A stretch of 64,000 nucleotides of DNA from Solirubrobacter soli DSM 22325 (GTDB lineage: Bacteria > Actinomycetota > Thermoleophilia > Solirubrobacterales > Solirubrobacteraceae). Position 1 is the stretch's first letter. Each line of letters begins with the position of its first letter. The stretch spans positions 248,001 to 312,000 of the forward strand of contig NZ_AUIK01000010.1 in NCBI RefSeq assembly GCF_000423665.1. The letters are read 5' to 3'. Of this stretch, positions 1 to 7,911 are shown piece by piece. The position numbers and the translations under genes were made by a program. Below the pieces are notes generated by a model. It saw only the letters and a program-made list of their open reading frames with translations, did not search any database and had not been told where the DNA came from.

Positions 1-490
1 GCTTGTTGCACAGCAGCGTCGTCGGGAAGTTCCACGGGACGATCGCGGCGACGACGCCGAGCGGGCGGCGCAGCGTGCGTGCCTCGACGCCGGGGTCGAC
101 GTTGTGGACGCTGATCCCGCGCACCTGGCGCGAGAGACCCGCGTAGTGCTCGAGCGTGTCGGCCGCCTTGTGCAGCTCGATCTTGGCCTCGCGGATCGTC
201 TTGCCCTGCTCGGCGACGAGGATCGGCGTAAGCTCGTCCACGTGCGCCTCGAAGGCCTCCGCGCACGCGTGGATGATCCTGCCGCGGTCGGCGTAGCCGA
301 GCCGGGCCCAGTCCCTGAATGCCGCCTGTGCGGCAGCCACCGCCCGATCGGCGTCCTGCGCCGTGGCGTCGGTGACCCGCCCGACCAGCTCGCCAGTGCC
401 CGGGTTCGTGATCTCCCGTTGCTCGCCGGACAGCGATTCCGCCGTCCCGGCGATGAACGGACCGGCCTCGATCAGGGTCTGAATGCTCAC
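1..490 (-). CDS. Aldehyde dehydrogenase, N-terminal part (cut by window start)
   Basis: NAD(P)-dependent oxidation of an aldehyde to the acid; substrate unknown. The 163 visible residues carry the ordinary N-terminal part of the family, including EQGKTIREA near residue 94 and PWNF at 152-155; the catalytic Cys and Glu lie outside the window. I chose GTG at 490 because AGGAG sits just upstream on the minus strand and the protein then begins directly before the first family-like segment. It is divergent from paaA, so it may supply phenylacetate from phenylacetaldehyde, but that is inference from position only. The family assignment is firm; the substrate is not. Confidence 0.9.
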   Translation of the reverse strand, partial: MSIQTLIEAGPFIAGTAESLSGEQREITNPGTGELVGRVTDATAQDADRAVAAAQAAFRDWARLGYADRGRIIHACAEAFEAHVDELTPILVAEQGKTIREAKIELHKAADTLEHYAGLSRQVRGISVHNVDPGVEARTLRRPLGVVAAIVPWNFPTTLLCNK

Positions 491-510
491 GGGTTCTCCT
501 CGCCAACGCC

Positions 511-549
511 TTGACGGTGCCCAGACTAGACGATACGCTGGCGTTCGTC
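511..549 (+). promoter_or_regulatory. Probable paaA promoter with overlapping palindromic operator
   Basis: TTGACG (511-516) is followed after 17 nt by TACGCT (534-539), a fair sigma-70-type promoter whose transcript would start about 33 nt before the paaA TTG. The -10 overlaps an imperfect inverted repeat: GACGATACGC (529-538), TG, GCGTTCGTC (541-549), with one bulged base. A repressor bound there would block paaA and might also act on the divergent aldehyde dehydrogenase. Which regulator binds is unknown; none is encoded nearby. Confidence 0.45.
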
Positions 550-578
550 AATTCTTTGTCACACGTGAGGAGAGCACA

Positions 579-1511
579 TTGACCGCCACCGTCGAGGAAC
601 TCGCGCCTCGCACCGAGGACGAGGTCCGCGCGCATCTCGCCGCCGGCAAGCTGGTCGAGGGGCTGCAGCACATGTCGCCGGAGTACCTGAAGGGCATCCG
701 GCGCATCCTCACCGTGTCCGCCGACACCGAGCTGGTCTCAGCGCCCGCGTACCTGCGCGCGGCCGCGCACGCGCCCGCGTTGAACAACTTCGGCTCCGCG
801 GTCTCGATCATCCAGGACGAGCTCGCCCACGCCCACATCGGCTACCGGCTGCTGGGTGACCTCGGCGTCGACATGCAGGCGCTGATCTACGAGCGCGAGC
901 CGTCGGCCTTCAAGTACCCGTACGCGTTCGACGTGCCGCTCGACAGCTGGTACGAGATGGTCCTGGCCAACGCGCTGTACGACCAGGCCGGGTTCGTGCT
1001 CTTGAGCGACGTGCACCAGCACTCGACCTTCGGGCCGTGGAAGCGCGCGCTGGCCAAGGTCGACAAGGAGGAGACCTTCCACCTGCGCCACGGGCGCACG
1101 TGGGTGAAGAAGCTCGCCGCCGACCCGGCCGACAAGGCTCGGTTGCAGTCCTCGCTGGACTGGATGTTCATCCTGACCCTGGAGTGGTTCGGCCTGCCGG
1201 ACGAGCGCAAGAAGCACGGCATCCAGCTCGAGTACGGCTTCAAGGGCAAGTCCAACGACGAGCTGCGCCAGGACTGGATGGGGCACGTCGTCCCGTTCAT
1301 GGACGAGGTCGGCCTCGAGGTCCCCGCCCACTACGACGAGGCCACCGATCGCTACGTGATCGACTGCCCGTTCCCGCAGCAGTTCGACTCCGACACGAAG
1401 ACCTGGGGCGGCACGGAGATCTCGTGGGACGAGGTCATGGTCCGCTGGAAGGGCCGCGGGCCGATGAACGAGACCTATGTCGCGAAGCTCCAGAAGGGGT
1501 ATCGCGGATGA
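579..1511 (+). CDS. paaA: Phenylacetyl-CoA 1,2-epoxidase catalytic subunit PaaA
   Basis: Di-iron oxygenase subunit that epoxidises the ring of phenylacetyl-CoA in aerobic phenylacetate breakdown; acts in the cytoplasm with PaaB, PaaC and a reductase. The 310-aa length matches the family. Two ferritin-like ExxH motifs are visible: E81-LAH84 (in QDELAHAH) and E165-TFH168 (in EETFHLRH). The start is TTG at 579, preceded by AGGAGA at 568-573; the frame is open further upstream but lacks another good ribosome site. It is first in an operon with paaD, paaB and paaC: paaD begins inside its last codons (ATGA overlap). Confidence 0.95.
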   Translation: MTATVEELAPRTEDEVRAHLAAGKLVEGLQHMSPEYLKGIRRILTVSADTELVSAPAYLRAAAHAPALNNFGSAVSIIQDELAHAHIGYRLLGDLGVDMQALIYEREPSAFKYPYAFDVPLDSWYEMVLANALYDQAGFVLLSDVHQHSTFGPWKRALAKVDKEETFHLRHGRTWVKKLAADPADKARLQSSLDWMFILTLEWFGLPDERKKHGIQLEYGFKGKSNDELRQDWMGHVVPFMDEVGLEVPAHYDEATDRYVIDCPFPQQFDSDTKTWGGTEISWDEVMVRWKGRGPMNETYVAKLQKGYRG

Positions 1512-1819
1512 CCGTCGAAGCTCGGTTGTGGTCCGCGCTGCGCGAGGTCGAGGACCCCGAGATCCCGATCTCGGTGGTCGGCATGGGCCTGATCGTCGAC
1601 CTGGCCTACGACGCCGGCGTCGTCGACGTCAAGCTCACGTTCACCGCGATGGGCTGCCCCGCGATGGAGTTCATCCAGGACGACATCCGCGAGCGGCTGC
1701 TGCAGGAGCCCGAGGTCCACGAGGTCCGGATCGAGATCGTGTGGGACCCGGTGTGGACCCGGTCGATGATCCGCGAGGAGGCACGGGACAAGATGCGTTC
1801 GCTGGGGATCGTGGCGTGA
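1508..1819 (+). CDS. paaD: PaaD N-terminal (MIP18/DUF59) domain protein
   Basis: Maturation factor thought to help assemble the metal centre of the Paa epoxidase. This 103-aa protein consists only of the MIP18/DUF59 domain: DPEIPISVVGMG near residues 16-27 and a conserved Cys50 in TAMGCP. Classical PaaD is about 165 aa and ends in a four-Cys zinc ribbon; here that ribbon is a separate gene at 2755-2910. ATG at 1508 overlaps the paaA stop. A conserved 59-nt element follows the stop directly, before paaB. Confidence 0.88.
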   Translation: MTVEARLWSALREVEDPEIPISVVGMGLIVDLAYDAGVVDVKLTFTAMGCPAMEFIQDDIRERLLQEPEVHEVRIEIVWDPVWTRSMIREEARDKMRSLGIVA

Positions 1820-1820
1820 T

Positions 1821-1879
1821 GGAGCCCGGACCACGCCGTGCAGGGACCGACCGCCCGGTTTCGGGCATTCCGGGGGTGG
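1821..1879 (+). promoter_or_regulatory. 59-nt conserved structured element, copy 1 (candidate translational control RNA)
   Basis: It lies between the paaD stop and the paaB GTG. It is ungapped against copy 2 at 7912-7970, with 47 of 59 positions identical. The blocks are GGAGCCCGG (1821-1829), AGGGACCGACCG (1842-1853), GGTTTCGGGCATTCCG (1857-1872) and GGTGG (1875-1879). GCCCG/CGGGC (1853-1857/1862-1866) forms a hairpin with a GTTT loop. The last block, GGTGG, lies 4 nt before GTG 1884 and is the likely ribosome-binding site. Two exclusive pairings are possible: CCCGG 1825-1829 with CCGGG 1870-1874, or CCAC 1831-1834 with GTGG 1876-1879, the latter hiding the ribosome site. I do not recognise it as any riboswitch class I know. 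Confidence 0.6.
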
Positions 1880-1883
1880 CGCA

Positions 1884-2075
1884 GTGAGTAGGGGAACCGT
1901 CTGGGAGGTCTTCGCCCGCAAGGCCTACGAGGAGCCGCTGCACCACGTCGGCACCGTCACCGAGGACGACGAGGACCTCGCGCTCGTCTCCGCCCGCTCG
2001 ATCTACGACGAGCAGCCGTGGATCCACATGATCATCGTCCCGCGCACCGCCATCCGGGAGGCCATCAAGGCATGA
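1884..2075 (+). CDS. paaB: Phenylacetyl-CoA epoxidase subunit PaaB (short form)
   Basis: Small subunit of the PaaABCE complex that bridges the catalytic subunits. The 63 aa cover the conserved core: WEVFARK near the N-terminus, the HHVGTV segment and a C-terminal IHMIIVPRTAI resembling the SIWVVKASEI strand of enterobacterial PaaB. About 30 C-terminal residues of the longer PaaB type are absent. The GTG start at 1884 has GGTGG 4 nt upstream, inside the conserved RNA-like element. The stop overlaps the paaC ATG, so paaC is probably translationally coupled. Confidence 0.85.
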   Translation: MSRGTVWEVFARKAYEEPLHHVGTVTEDDEDLALVSARSIYDEQPWIHMIIVPRTAIREAIKA

Positions 2076-2758
2076 CCACCACGACGCAGACCGCGATGGC
2101 CTCGCTCGTCGCCTCGCTCGCCGACAACAAGGCCGCGTTGGGCCGTCGCTACGCGGACTGGGCCGTTTCGGCGCCGACTTTGGAGTCCGCCGTGGCCGCG
2201 GCCGCCATGGCCCAGGACGAGCTCGGCCACGCCCGCTCGACCTACCCCGTGCTGAAGGCGCTCGGCACCGAGACCGACGAGGTCTCCGGTGGCGACCGCC
2301 GGATGAAGCTCCTCGACTCCGACCTGCCGGACTGGAACGCGTTCATCGCCGCCAACCTGCTCGTCGACGGCGTGCTGACGACGTTCGTCGCCGCGTGCGT
2401 CGACTCGACCGTCGAGCAGATGGCCGCGCGCGCGAAGAAGATCCTCCAGGAGGAGGGCTCGCACCGCGTCCATGGCGAGGCCTGGGCCAAGCGCCTGTGC
2501 CGCGGCGACCAGCGCGACGCGTTCCTCGCCCGCGTGCGCGAGACGTGGGCGGAGGCCTCCCTGTGGCTCGGCCCGGACGACGATCCGGCCTACGCGGCCG
2601 CGTTGGAGGCGGGCGAGGTCAAGCAGACCGGCGCCCACCAGCGCGAGTTGATCCGTTCGTGGCTGACCGCGGTCCTCGCGACCGAGGGCGCCACCGTCGA
2701 CCTCCCGGAGCCCACCGACTTCTCCGGCTGGGACCCCGAACGCCGCCGCCTGACATGA
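2072..2758 (+). CDS. paaC: Phenylacetyl-CoA epoxidase structural subunit PaaC
   Basis: Ferritin-like subunit that pairs with PaaA but is catalytically inactive in known systems. 228 aa. QDELGHARSTY near residues 48-58 and EEGSHRVHGEAW further on are the usual helix motifs. ATG 2072 overlaps the paaB stop (ATGA), and the paaC stop overlaps the next gene in the same way. The family match and operon context are both strong. Confidence 0.93.
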   Translation: MTTTTQTAMASLVASLADNKAALGRRYADWAVSAPTLESAVAAAAMAQDELGHARSTYPVLKALGTETDEVSGGDRRMKLLDSDLPDWNAFIAANLLVDGVLTTFVAACVDSTVEQMAARAKKILQEEGSHRVHGEAWAKRLCRGDQRDAFLARVRETWAEASLWLGPDDDPAYAAALEAGEVKQTGAHQRELIRSWLTAVLATEGATVDLPEPTDFSGWDPERRRLT

Positions 2759-2910
2759 CCTGCCCGTTCTGTTCGTCGGCGCAGGTCGAGCGGGTCGCCC
2801 AGTGGGGCGGCCAGATCATCACCGCCCAGTGGCGGTGCAACGCCTGCAACTCCTACTTCGAGGCCGTGCGGGAGGACTTCGACGACGTTCATCAAGACCT
2901 CACGCCCTAG
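2755..2910 (+). CDS. PaaD-type C-terminal zinc ribbon as a stand-alone protein
   Basis: A 51-aa protein with Cys3-X2-Cys6 and Cys28-X2-Cys31, an aromatic turn and an acidic tail. The pattern matches the C-terminal zinc ribbon that PaaD normally carries fused to its DUF59 domain. It overlaps the paaC stop by ATGA, so it belongs to the epoxidase operon. Most likely it works with the DUF59-only protein at 1508-1819 as a two-piece PaaD. That function is inferred; the zinc-ribbon nature is seen directly. Confidence 0.8.
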   Translation: MTCPFCSSAQVERVAQWGGQIITAQWRCNACNSYFEAVREDFDDVHQDLTP

Positions 2911-2927
2911 CGCGAGCATGCGGCCGC

Positions 2928-3308
2928 GTGCCCGCTGACTCGTTCGACTTCGACGCCTCGACGCTTCGGGCCGACGGCGCGGAGGTCGGGGTGTTCGTCG
3001 AGGTGCTGGCCGCCAAGCTCGAGTCGGCGCTGCCCGCCGAGACCGAGGTGCGGCGGCGGGCCAAGGGGTTCCTCTCGCGCGAGAAGGTGGTCGAGGCGAT
3101 CGAGGTCACACTCGGCGATCAGCGGTACGCGCTGCAGCGCCGCGACCGCGCGGTGACCGCTTCGCGGGCGCAGGAGGTTCGCGGCGTCGTGATCAAGCGC
3201 CAGCCGCTCGAGCTCGACGCGTGGGTCGACGCGTTGACGGCGCAGCTGCGCGAGCTGGCCGAGGACAGCACGGCGGCGCGGACGGCGCTGGAGCGCCTGG
3301 TCGGCTGA
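2928..3308 (+). CDS. Unknown 126-aa protein upstream of YbjQ-like genes
   Basis: I do not recognise this protein. It has an N-terminal acidic stretch (DSFDFDAS), a GVFVEVLAAKLESALP segment, a basic middle (RRRAKGFLSREK) and a long C-terminal helix. There is no signal peptide or membrane segment. GTG 2928 is the best in-frame start but has no clear ribosome site. The stop overlaps the ATG of the next gene (TGATG), so it is co-translated with the two YbjQ-domain proteins and probably acts with them. Confidence 0.65.
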   Translation: MPADSFDFDASTLRADGAEVGVFVEVLAAKLESALPAETEVRRRAKGFLSREKVVEAIEVTLGDQRYALQRRDRAVTASRAQEVRGVVIKRQPLELDAWVDALTAQLRELAEDSTAARTALERLVG

Positions 3309-4213
3309 TGGGCTTCCTCGATCGGCTGCGAGGCGGCGGCGGGAACGACGACGATCCGGCGCGCGCGACCGACATCGCGCGCGTGGCGGCGGGCGGCATC
3401 CCGCTCGCGGCCGAGCAGCGCGTCCGGGAGCTCGCCGGCGGCGGAACCGCGTTCACGTCGGGCCTCTCGATCGCCGACTTCGCGCTCAGCCACCGCGAGC
3501 GCGTGCGCCCGATCTGCCAGGTGATGGGCAGCTCCGTGTACAAGGTCGCCTGGCGGAACATGCAGGCGACCGCGTCGTGGGGCGCCGATGCGGGCCTGAT
3601 CGAGCTGCGGCAGCTCAGCGACGCCTGGAACCACGCCCGATCGCTCGCCCTCGGCCGGCTCGCGGAGGAGGCGCGGCTCGCGGGCTGCCACGCCGTCGTC
3701 GACGTCAGCTTCTCGATGAAGCAGCACGAGTTCCTCGCCGGTGAGATCGAGGTCGCCGTCACCGGCACCGCGGTTCACCTGCCCGAGGGCGGCGACGCGC
3801 CGGTCCTGACCGATCTCTCGCTCCCGGACTACACGCTGCTGCGCCGCTGCGGCTACCGACCGGTCGGGATCGTCGCCCGCACCTCGGTCTTCTACATCGT
3901 GCCCGGGAGCGCGACCCGCCAGGCGACCAGCGGGTGGCAGCGCTTCCAGCCCAACCAGGAGCTCGTCGACTTCACCCAGGGCGTCTACGCCGCGCGCGAG
4001 CAGGCGCTCGAACACGCCCAGGCGCAAGCTCACGAGCTCGGCGCCGGCGGGCTGGTCGGCGTGACGATCGAGCATGACATCGAGGTCCGCGAGATCGAGA
4101 AGCCCGGGCGCAACCGCGAGGACCTGATCGTGACCTTCCACATCCTCGGCACGGCGATCGCGCCCGCCGGCGAGCACCGCCCCCTCGACCCACAGGTGGT
4201 TCTGAGACGATGA
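3308..4213 (+). CDS. Tandem YbjQ-like (heavy-metal-binding, UPF0145) protein 1
   Basis: A 301-aa cytoplasmic protein with two YbjQ-like domains. The first spans roughly residues 45-160 and has FTSGLSIADF and MGSSVYKVAW. The second spans roughly 170-300 and contains YRPVGIVARTSVFYI. YbjQ domains form pentameric rings and are called heavy-metal-binding mainly by annotation; the biochemical role is poorly known. The gene starts inside the stop of the upstream gene and overlaps the next start (ATGA), so three genes form one translational unit. Confidence 0.78.
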   Translation: MGFLDRLRGGGGNDDDPARATDIARVAAGGIPLAAEQRVRELAGGGTAFTSGLSIADFALSHRERVRPICQVMGSSVYKVAWRNMQATASWGADAGLIELRQLSDAWNHARSLALGRLAEEARLAGCHAVVDVSFSMKQHEFLAGEIEVAVTGTAVHLPEGGDAPVLTDLSLPDYTLLRRCGYRPVGIVARTSVFYIVPGSATRQATSGWQRFQPNQELVDFTQGVYAAREQALEHAQAQAHELGAGGLVGVTIEHDIEVREIEKPGRNREDLIVTFHILGTAIAPAGEHRPLDPQVVLRR

Positions 4214-5016
4214 GCAGCTACGACCCGACCTCCCTGGAAGGCGTGCCGCAGGCGGGCCGCAGCCGGCTGGAGCAGAACAAGCGCGGCCTGTTCACGTCCG
4301 ACCTCTCGGTGGCGGAGTTCCTGCTGGTCAAGGACGCGGGCTTCGACCCGCTCGGGCTCGTCGTCGGCTCGTCGATCTACCACATCGGCTTCCAGCAGTC
4401 CTCGTGGAAGGTCAGCGAGGAGATGCAGGTGCTCTCGGAGGCGATGTACGCCGCCCGCGAGCTCGCGATGACCCGGATGGAGGAGGAGGCCGACCAGCTC
4501 GGCGCGGACGGGATCGTCGGCGTGCGGCTCGACATCACCCGCTACGAGTGGGGCCAGGACATGGCGGAGTTCATCGCCATCGGCACCGCGATCCGCCACC
4601 GCGGGGGCGAGCTGCACCGCGCGCCCAACGGACGCCCGTTCACGTCCGATCTCTCCGGCCAGGACTTCTGGACGCTGCTGCGCACCGGGCATCGCCCGGT
4701 CGGCATGGTCATGGGGTCCTGCGTCTACCACGTCGCGCACCGCGGCATGATGCAGTCGTTCAAGCAGATGGGCCAGAACGTGGAGATGCCGAACTTCACC
4801 CAGGCGCTCTACGACGCGCGCGAGCTGGCGATGGAGCGCATGCAGGCCGAGGCCGAGTCGCTGCAGGCCGAGGGGATCGTCGGCGTGCAGCTCACCGAGC
4901 GATCGCACGGCTGGGGCTCGCACGTGATCGAGTTCTTCGCGCTCGGGACGGCGATCGTCCCGACCGGCGAGGCGACCGAGCTCGCCTCGCCGACCCCGGT
5001 GTTGGATCTCTCCTAG
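4210..5016 (+). CDS. Tandem YbjQ-like protein 2
   Basis: 268 aa with two YbjQ-like halves. Each opens with FTSDLS and has a VGSS or MGSC turn followed by YH; each ends in the ADGIVGV or AEGIVGV helix-strand signature. With the preceding gene this gives four YbjQ-type domains in a row, perhaps one mixed oligomer (inference). ATG 4210 overlaps the upstream stop. It ends tail-to-tail with the aldo/keto reductase, the two stop codons overlapping. Confidence 0.78.
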   Translation: MSSYDPTSLEGVPQAGRSRLEQNKRGLFTSDLSVAEFLLVKDAGFDPLGLVVGSSIYHIGFQQSSWKVSEEMQVLSEAMYAARELAMTRMEEEADQLGADGIVGVRLDITRYEWGQDMAEFIAIGTAIRHRGGELHRAPNGRPFTSDLSGQDFWTLLRTGHRPVGMVMGSCVYHVAHRGMMQSFKQMGQNVEMPNFTQALYDARELAMERMQAEAESLQAEGIVGVQLTERSHGWGSHVIEFFALGTAIVPTGEATELASPTPVLDLS

Positions 5017-6065
5017 CGCAGGTGCGGCCCGATCAGCGTCAGGTCGGCTTCGCTGAGCCGGTCCGACGCCGACGCCGCCTGATGCCAGAACGGGTACAGC
5101 AGTGGCAGCGCGCTCAGCGTGTCGAGCCGTGCCCGCTCGTCGGCGCTGAGCACGACGTCGACCGCGGCCAGGTTGTCGGCGAGCTGCTCCTCGGTGCGGG
5201 CGCCGACGATCAGTGATGTCACTCCCGGGCGGCCGAGCGTCCAGGCGAGGGCGATCTGGGCGGCGGAGACGTCGTGCGCCTCGCCGATCTCGACCAGCGC
5301 CTCGACGATGTCATACAGGCCCTCCTGGTCGCGGACGGGCGGCTCGTCCCACTCGGTCAGCTGGCGCGAGCCGGCGGGCGCGTCGACGTCGCGGCGGTAC
5401 TTACCCGAGAGCAGACCGCCGGCCAGCGGGCTCCAGATCAGCAGGCCGAGGCCCTGATCGATCGCGGCCGGGACGATCTCGTACTCGGCGTCGCGGGCCT
5501 GCAGCGAGTAGTAGACCTGGTTGGACACGAACGGCTGGTAGCCGTGCAGCGCGGAGGTGCCGAGCGCCTTGGACATCTGCCAACCGGCGTAGTTGGAGCA
5601 GCCGACATACCGGACCTTGCCGTCGCGGACGAGCGTGTCGAGCGCTGAGAGGGTCTCCTCGAGCGGCGTCTGGCCGTCCCACTCATGGACCTGATAGAGG
5701 TCGATCCAGTCGGTCCCGAGGCGGCGCAGGCTGTCCTCGCAGGCCTTGATGATGTGCGCGCGCGAGAGGCCCGCGTCGTTGGGGCCGTCGCCCATCGAGA
5801 AGCGCACCTTGGTGGCGAGCGTGATGCGGTTGCGGCGGCCCTTGATCGCCTTGCCGACGATCTCCTCCGAGGCGCCCTGCGAGTACACGTCGGCGGTGTC
5901 GACGAAGGTCACGCCCGCGTCGAGGCACAGGTCGATCTGCCGGCCGGCCGCCTGCAGGTCGAGTTCGCCGACGTGGGCGAACTTGCCCGCGCCGCCGAAA
6001 CCCATCGTTCCGAGACCCAACACCGAGACACGCAGTCCTGATCGTCCGAGCTGTCGATGCTCCAT
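5013..6065 (-). CDS. Aldo/keto reductase
   Basis: NADPH-dependent carbonyl reductase of the AKR fold, closest in style to potassium-channel beta-subunit/YghZ-like members. 350 aa. The tetrad is present: D56 and Y61 in DTADVY, K86 in LATKV, H127 in YQVHEWDG. The C-terminal cofactor segment is SLIVGART. The start is ATG 6065 or the ATG two codons upstream (6071); neither has a clear ribosome site, so the message may be leaderless. It is divergent from the chemoreceptor gene across a 50-60 bp gap. Substrate unknown. Confidence 0.92.
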   Translation of the reverse strand: MEHRQLGRSGLRVSVLGLGTMGFGGAGKFAHVGELDLQAAGRQIDLCLDAGVTFVDTADVYSQGASEEIVGKAIKGRRNRITLATKVRFSMGDGPNDAGLSRAHIIKACEDSLRRLGTDWIDLYQVHEWDGQTPLEETLSALDTLVRDGKVRYVGCSNYAGWQMSKALGTSALHGYQPFVSNQVYYSLQARDAEYEIVPAAIDQGLGLLIWSPLAGGLLSGKYRRDVDAPAGSRQLTEWDEPPVRDQEGLYDIVEALVEIGEAHDVSAAQIALAWTLGRPGVTSLIVGARTEEQLADNLAAVDVVLSADERARLDTLSALPLLYPFWHQAASASDRLSEADLTLIGPHLR

Positions 6066-6090
6066 GGTCATCAAACTAGCGTTCGGTCTT

Positions 6091-6108
6091 CCGAGAACGT
6101 TGTCTCGG
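6091..6108. promoter_or_regulatory. Inverted repeat between aldo/keto reductase and chemoreceptor gene
   Basis: CCGAGA (6091-6096) and TCTCGG (6103-6108) form a perfect 6-bp inverted repeat with a 6-nt spacer in the divergent gap. It could be a dimeric repressor site or a small hairpin in the chemoreceptor leader. Nothing else supports either reading. Confidence 0.3.
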
Positions 6109-6122
6109 TCGATAGCCCGGCT

Positions 6123-7911
6123 ATGAAGCTGACGGTCAGAACAAAGTTGCTCGGCGCCTTTGGCGTGACCAACATGGGCTCGATGAACGCCAAGACGAAG
6201 ACGATCACGAGCGTCGACATCCCGTCGATCGCGCGGATCGGCTCCGTCGACAGCGACCTGACCGACTACCGCGGCATGCTCTACAAGCACATCACGTCGC
6301 TCGACGGGCGCAGATCGCCGCCGCCGGGAAGACGATCGACGAGCTCGCGGCCAACATCGACCGCACGCTCACCGCGTACGAGAGCACGATCACCGACGCC
6401 GACGACCGCGCGCACTGGACCGAGGTGTCCAAGCTCTGGAAGAGCTACCACCAGGGCACGGCGCAGGTCACCGTGCTTTCGGCCAAGAACGCCGATGAGC
6501 AGGCGCTCGCGCTCATGACCGACCAGCAGGGCACGTTCGACCGCCTCCAGAAGGAGACCGCTGCCTGGTCCAAGCTCAACTCCGACTACGCCGAGCACGA
6601 CGCCGAGCAGGCCGCGAGCGCCTACTCGTCGGCCAAGGCGCTCGCGAGCGCGATGGGCGCGCTCGCCGCGATCGTCGGCCTCGGCCTCGCGTGGCTGCTC
6701 TCGCGTTCGCTCACCCGTGGCATCGGGCAGATCCGCGCCGCCGCGCGTGGGATCTCCGAGGGCGACGTCAACCAGGACGTCCACATCCGCACCAAGGACG
6801 AGCTCGGCGAGACCGGCGAGGCGTTCGCCGAGATGGTCGCCTACCTCCAGGAGATGGCGGCCGCCGCCGACCGCGTGGCGGGCGGCGACCTCAGCGTCGA
6901 GGTCCGCCCGCGCTCCGAGCACGACCTGCTGGGCAACGCGTTCGACCGTCTCGTCGCGACCTCGGCGAGGTCATCGGCCAGGTCTCGCTGCAGGCCGAGA
7001 GCGTGTCGTCCGCGTCGCAGCAGATGGCATCGACCTCCGAGGAGGCCGGCCGCGCGGTCGGTGAGATCGCGTCGGCGGTCACCGACGTCGCCCAGGGCGC
7101 CGAGCGCCAGATCCGCATGGTCGAGTCGGCTCGCGACGCGGTCACCGAGGCCGGCCGTGCCGCCGCCTCGAGCGCCGAGCTGGCGACCGAGACCAGCCGC
7201 GCCGCCGAGGAGGCCAACGACGCCTCCCGCGACGGCGTCGCTGCCGCCCAGCAGGCCACCGATGCCATCCGCTCCGTCGCCGAGGCATCCGCGCAGGTCG
7301 GCGTCGCGATCGAGGGCCTGGCCACCAAGTCCGAGCGCATCGGCGGGATCGTCACGACCATCACCGGCCTGGCCGAGCAGACGAACCTGCTCGCGCTCAA
7401 CGCCGCGATCGAGGCCGCCCGCGCCGGCGAGCAGGGCAAGGGCTTCGCTGTCGTCGCCGAAGAGGTCCGCAAGCTGGCGGAGGAGTCTTCGGACGCCGCC
7501 GCGCAGATCTGCGCGCTCATCGGCGAGATCCAGAGCGAGACCCGCCGCGTGGTGGACGTCGTCCAGGACGGCGCTCGCCGCACCGAGGAGGGCGTCGCCA
7601 CGGTCGAGCACACGCGCGAGGCGTTCGAGCTGATCGGGGCCGCCGTGGGGACGATGAACGACCGCGTCGCCGAGATCACGGTCGCCGTCGGCCAGATCGC
7701 GGCCGAGGCCGAGCGCGCCCAGAGCGACATCACCGAGGTCGCGAGCGTCGCCGAGGAGTCCAGCGCGTCGGCCGAGCAGGTGTCGGCCTCGACGCAGGAG
7801 ACCAGCGCCTCGAGCCAGGAGATCGCCGCGTCCGCGCAGGCGATGGCGGGTACCGCGCAGCTCCTGAGCGACCTCGTCGGCCGCTTCCAGCTCGCGGAGG
7901 AGGCGCGATGA
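6123..7911 (+). pseudogene. Methyl-accepting chemotaxis protein, damaged reading frame
   Basis: The pieces spell a complete chemoreceptor: KLTVRTKLLGAF N-terminus, a periplasmic 4-helix sensor, a second membrane segment near 6650-6710, HAMP, and a signalling domain with the hairpin tip near 7370-7450 ([20 protein letters not shown]). They lie in three frames. Near 6305-6310 the frame shifts at GACGGGCG, which one more G would repair; near 6960 it shifts at GACCTCGG, which one more C would repair. In addition the first membrane segment is missing: LLGAFGV runs straight into the sensor domain. As written no full protein is made. The two short-run lesions look like sequence error or recent indels; loss of the first membrane helix is a different event. 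Confidence 0.8.

Noticed and set aside
6070..6115. Sigma-28 promoter for the chemoreceptor gene
   Set aside because: GTCGATAG at 6108-6115 resembles the -10, but no TAAA-type -35 lies at a suitable distance.
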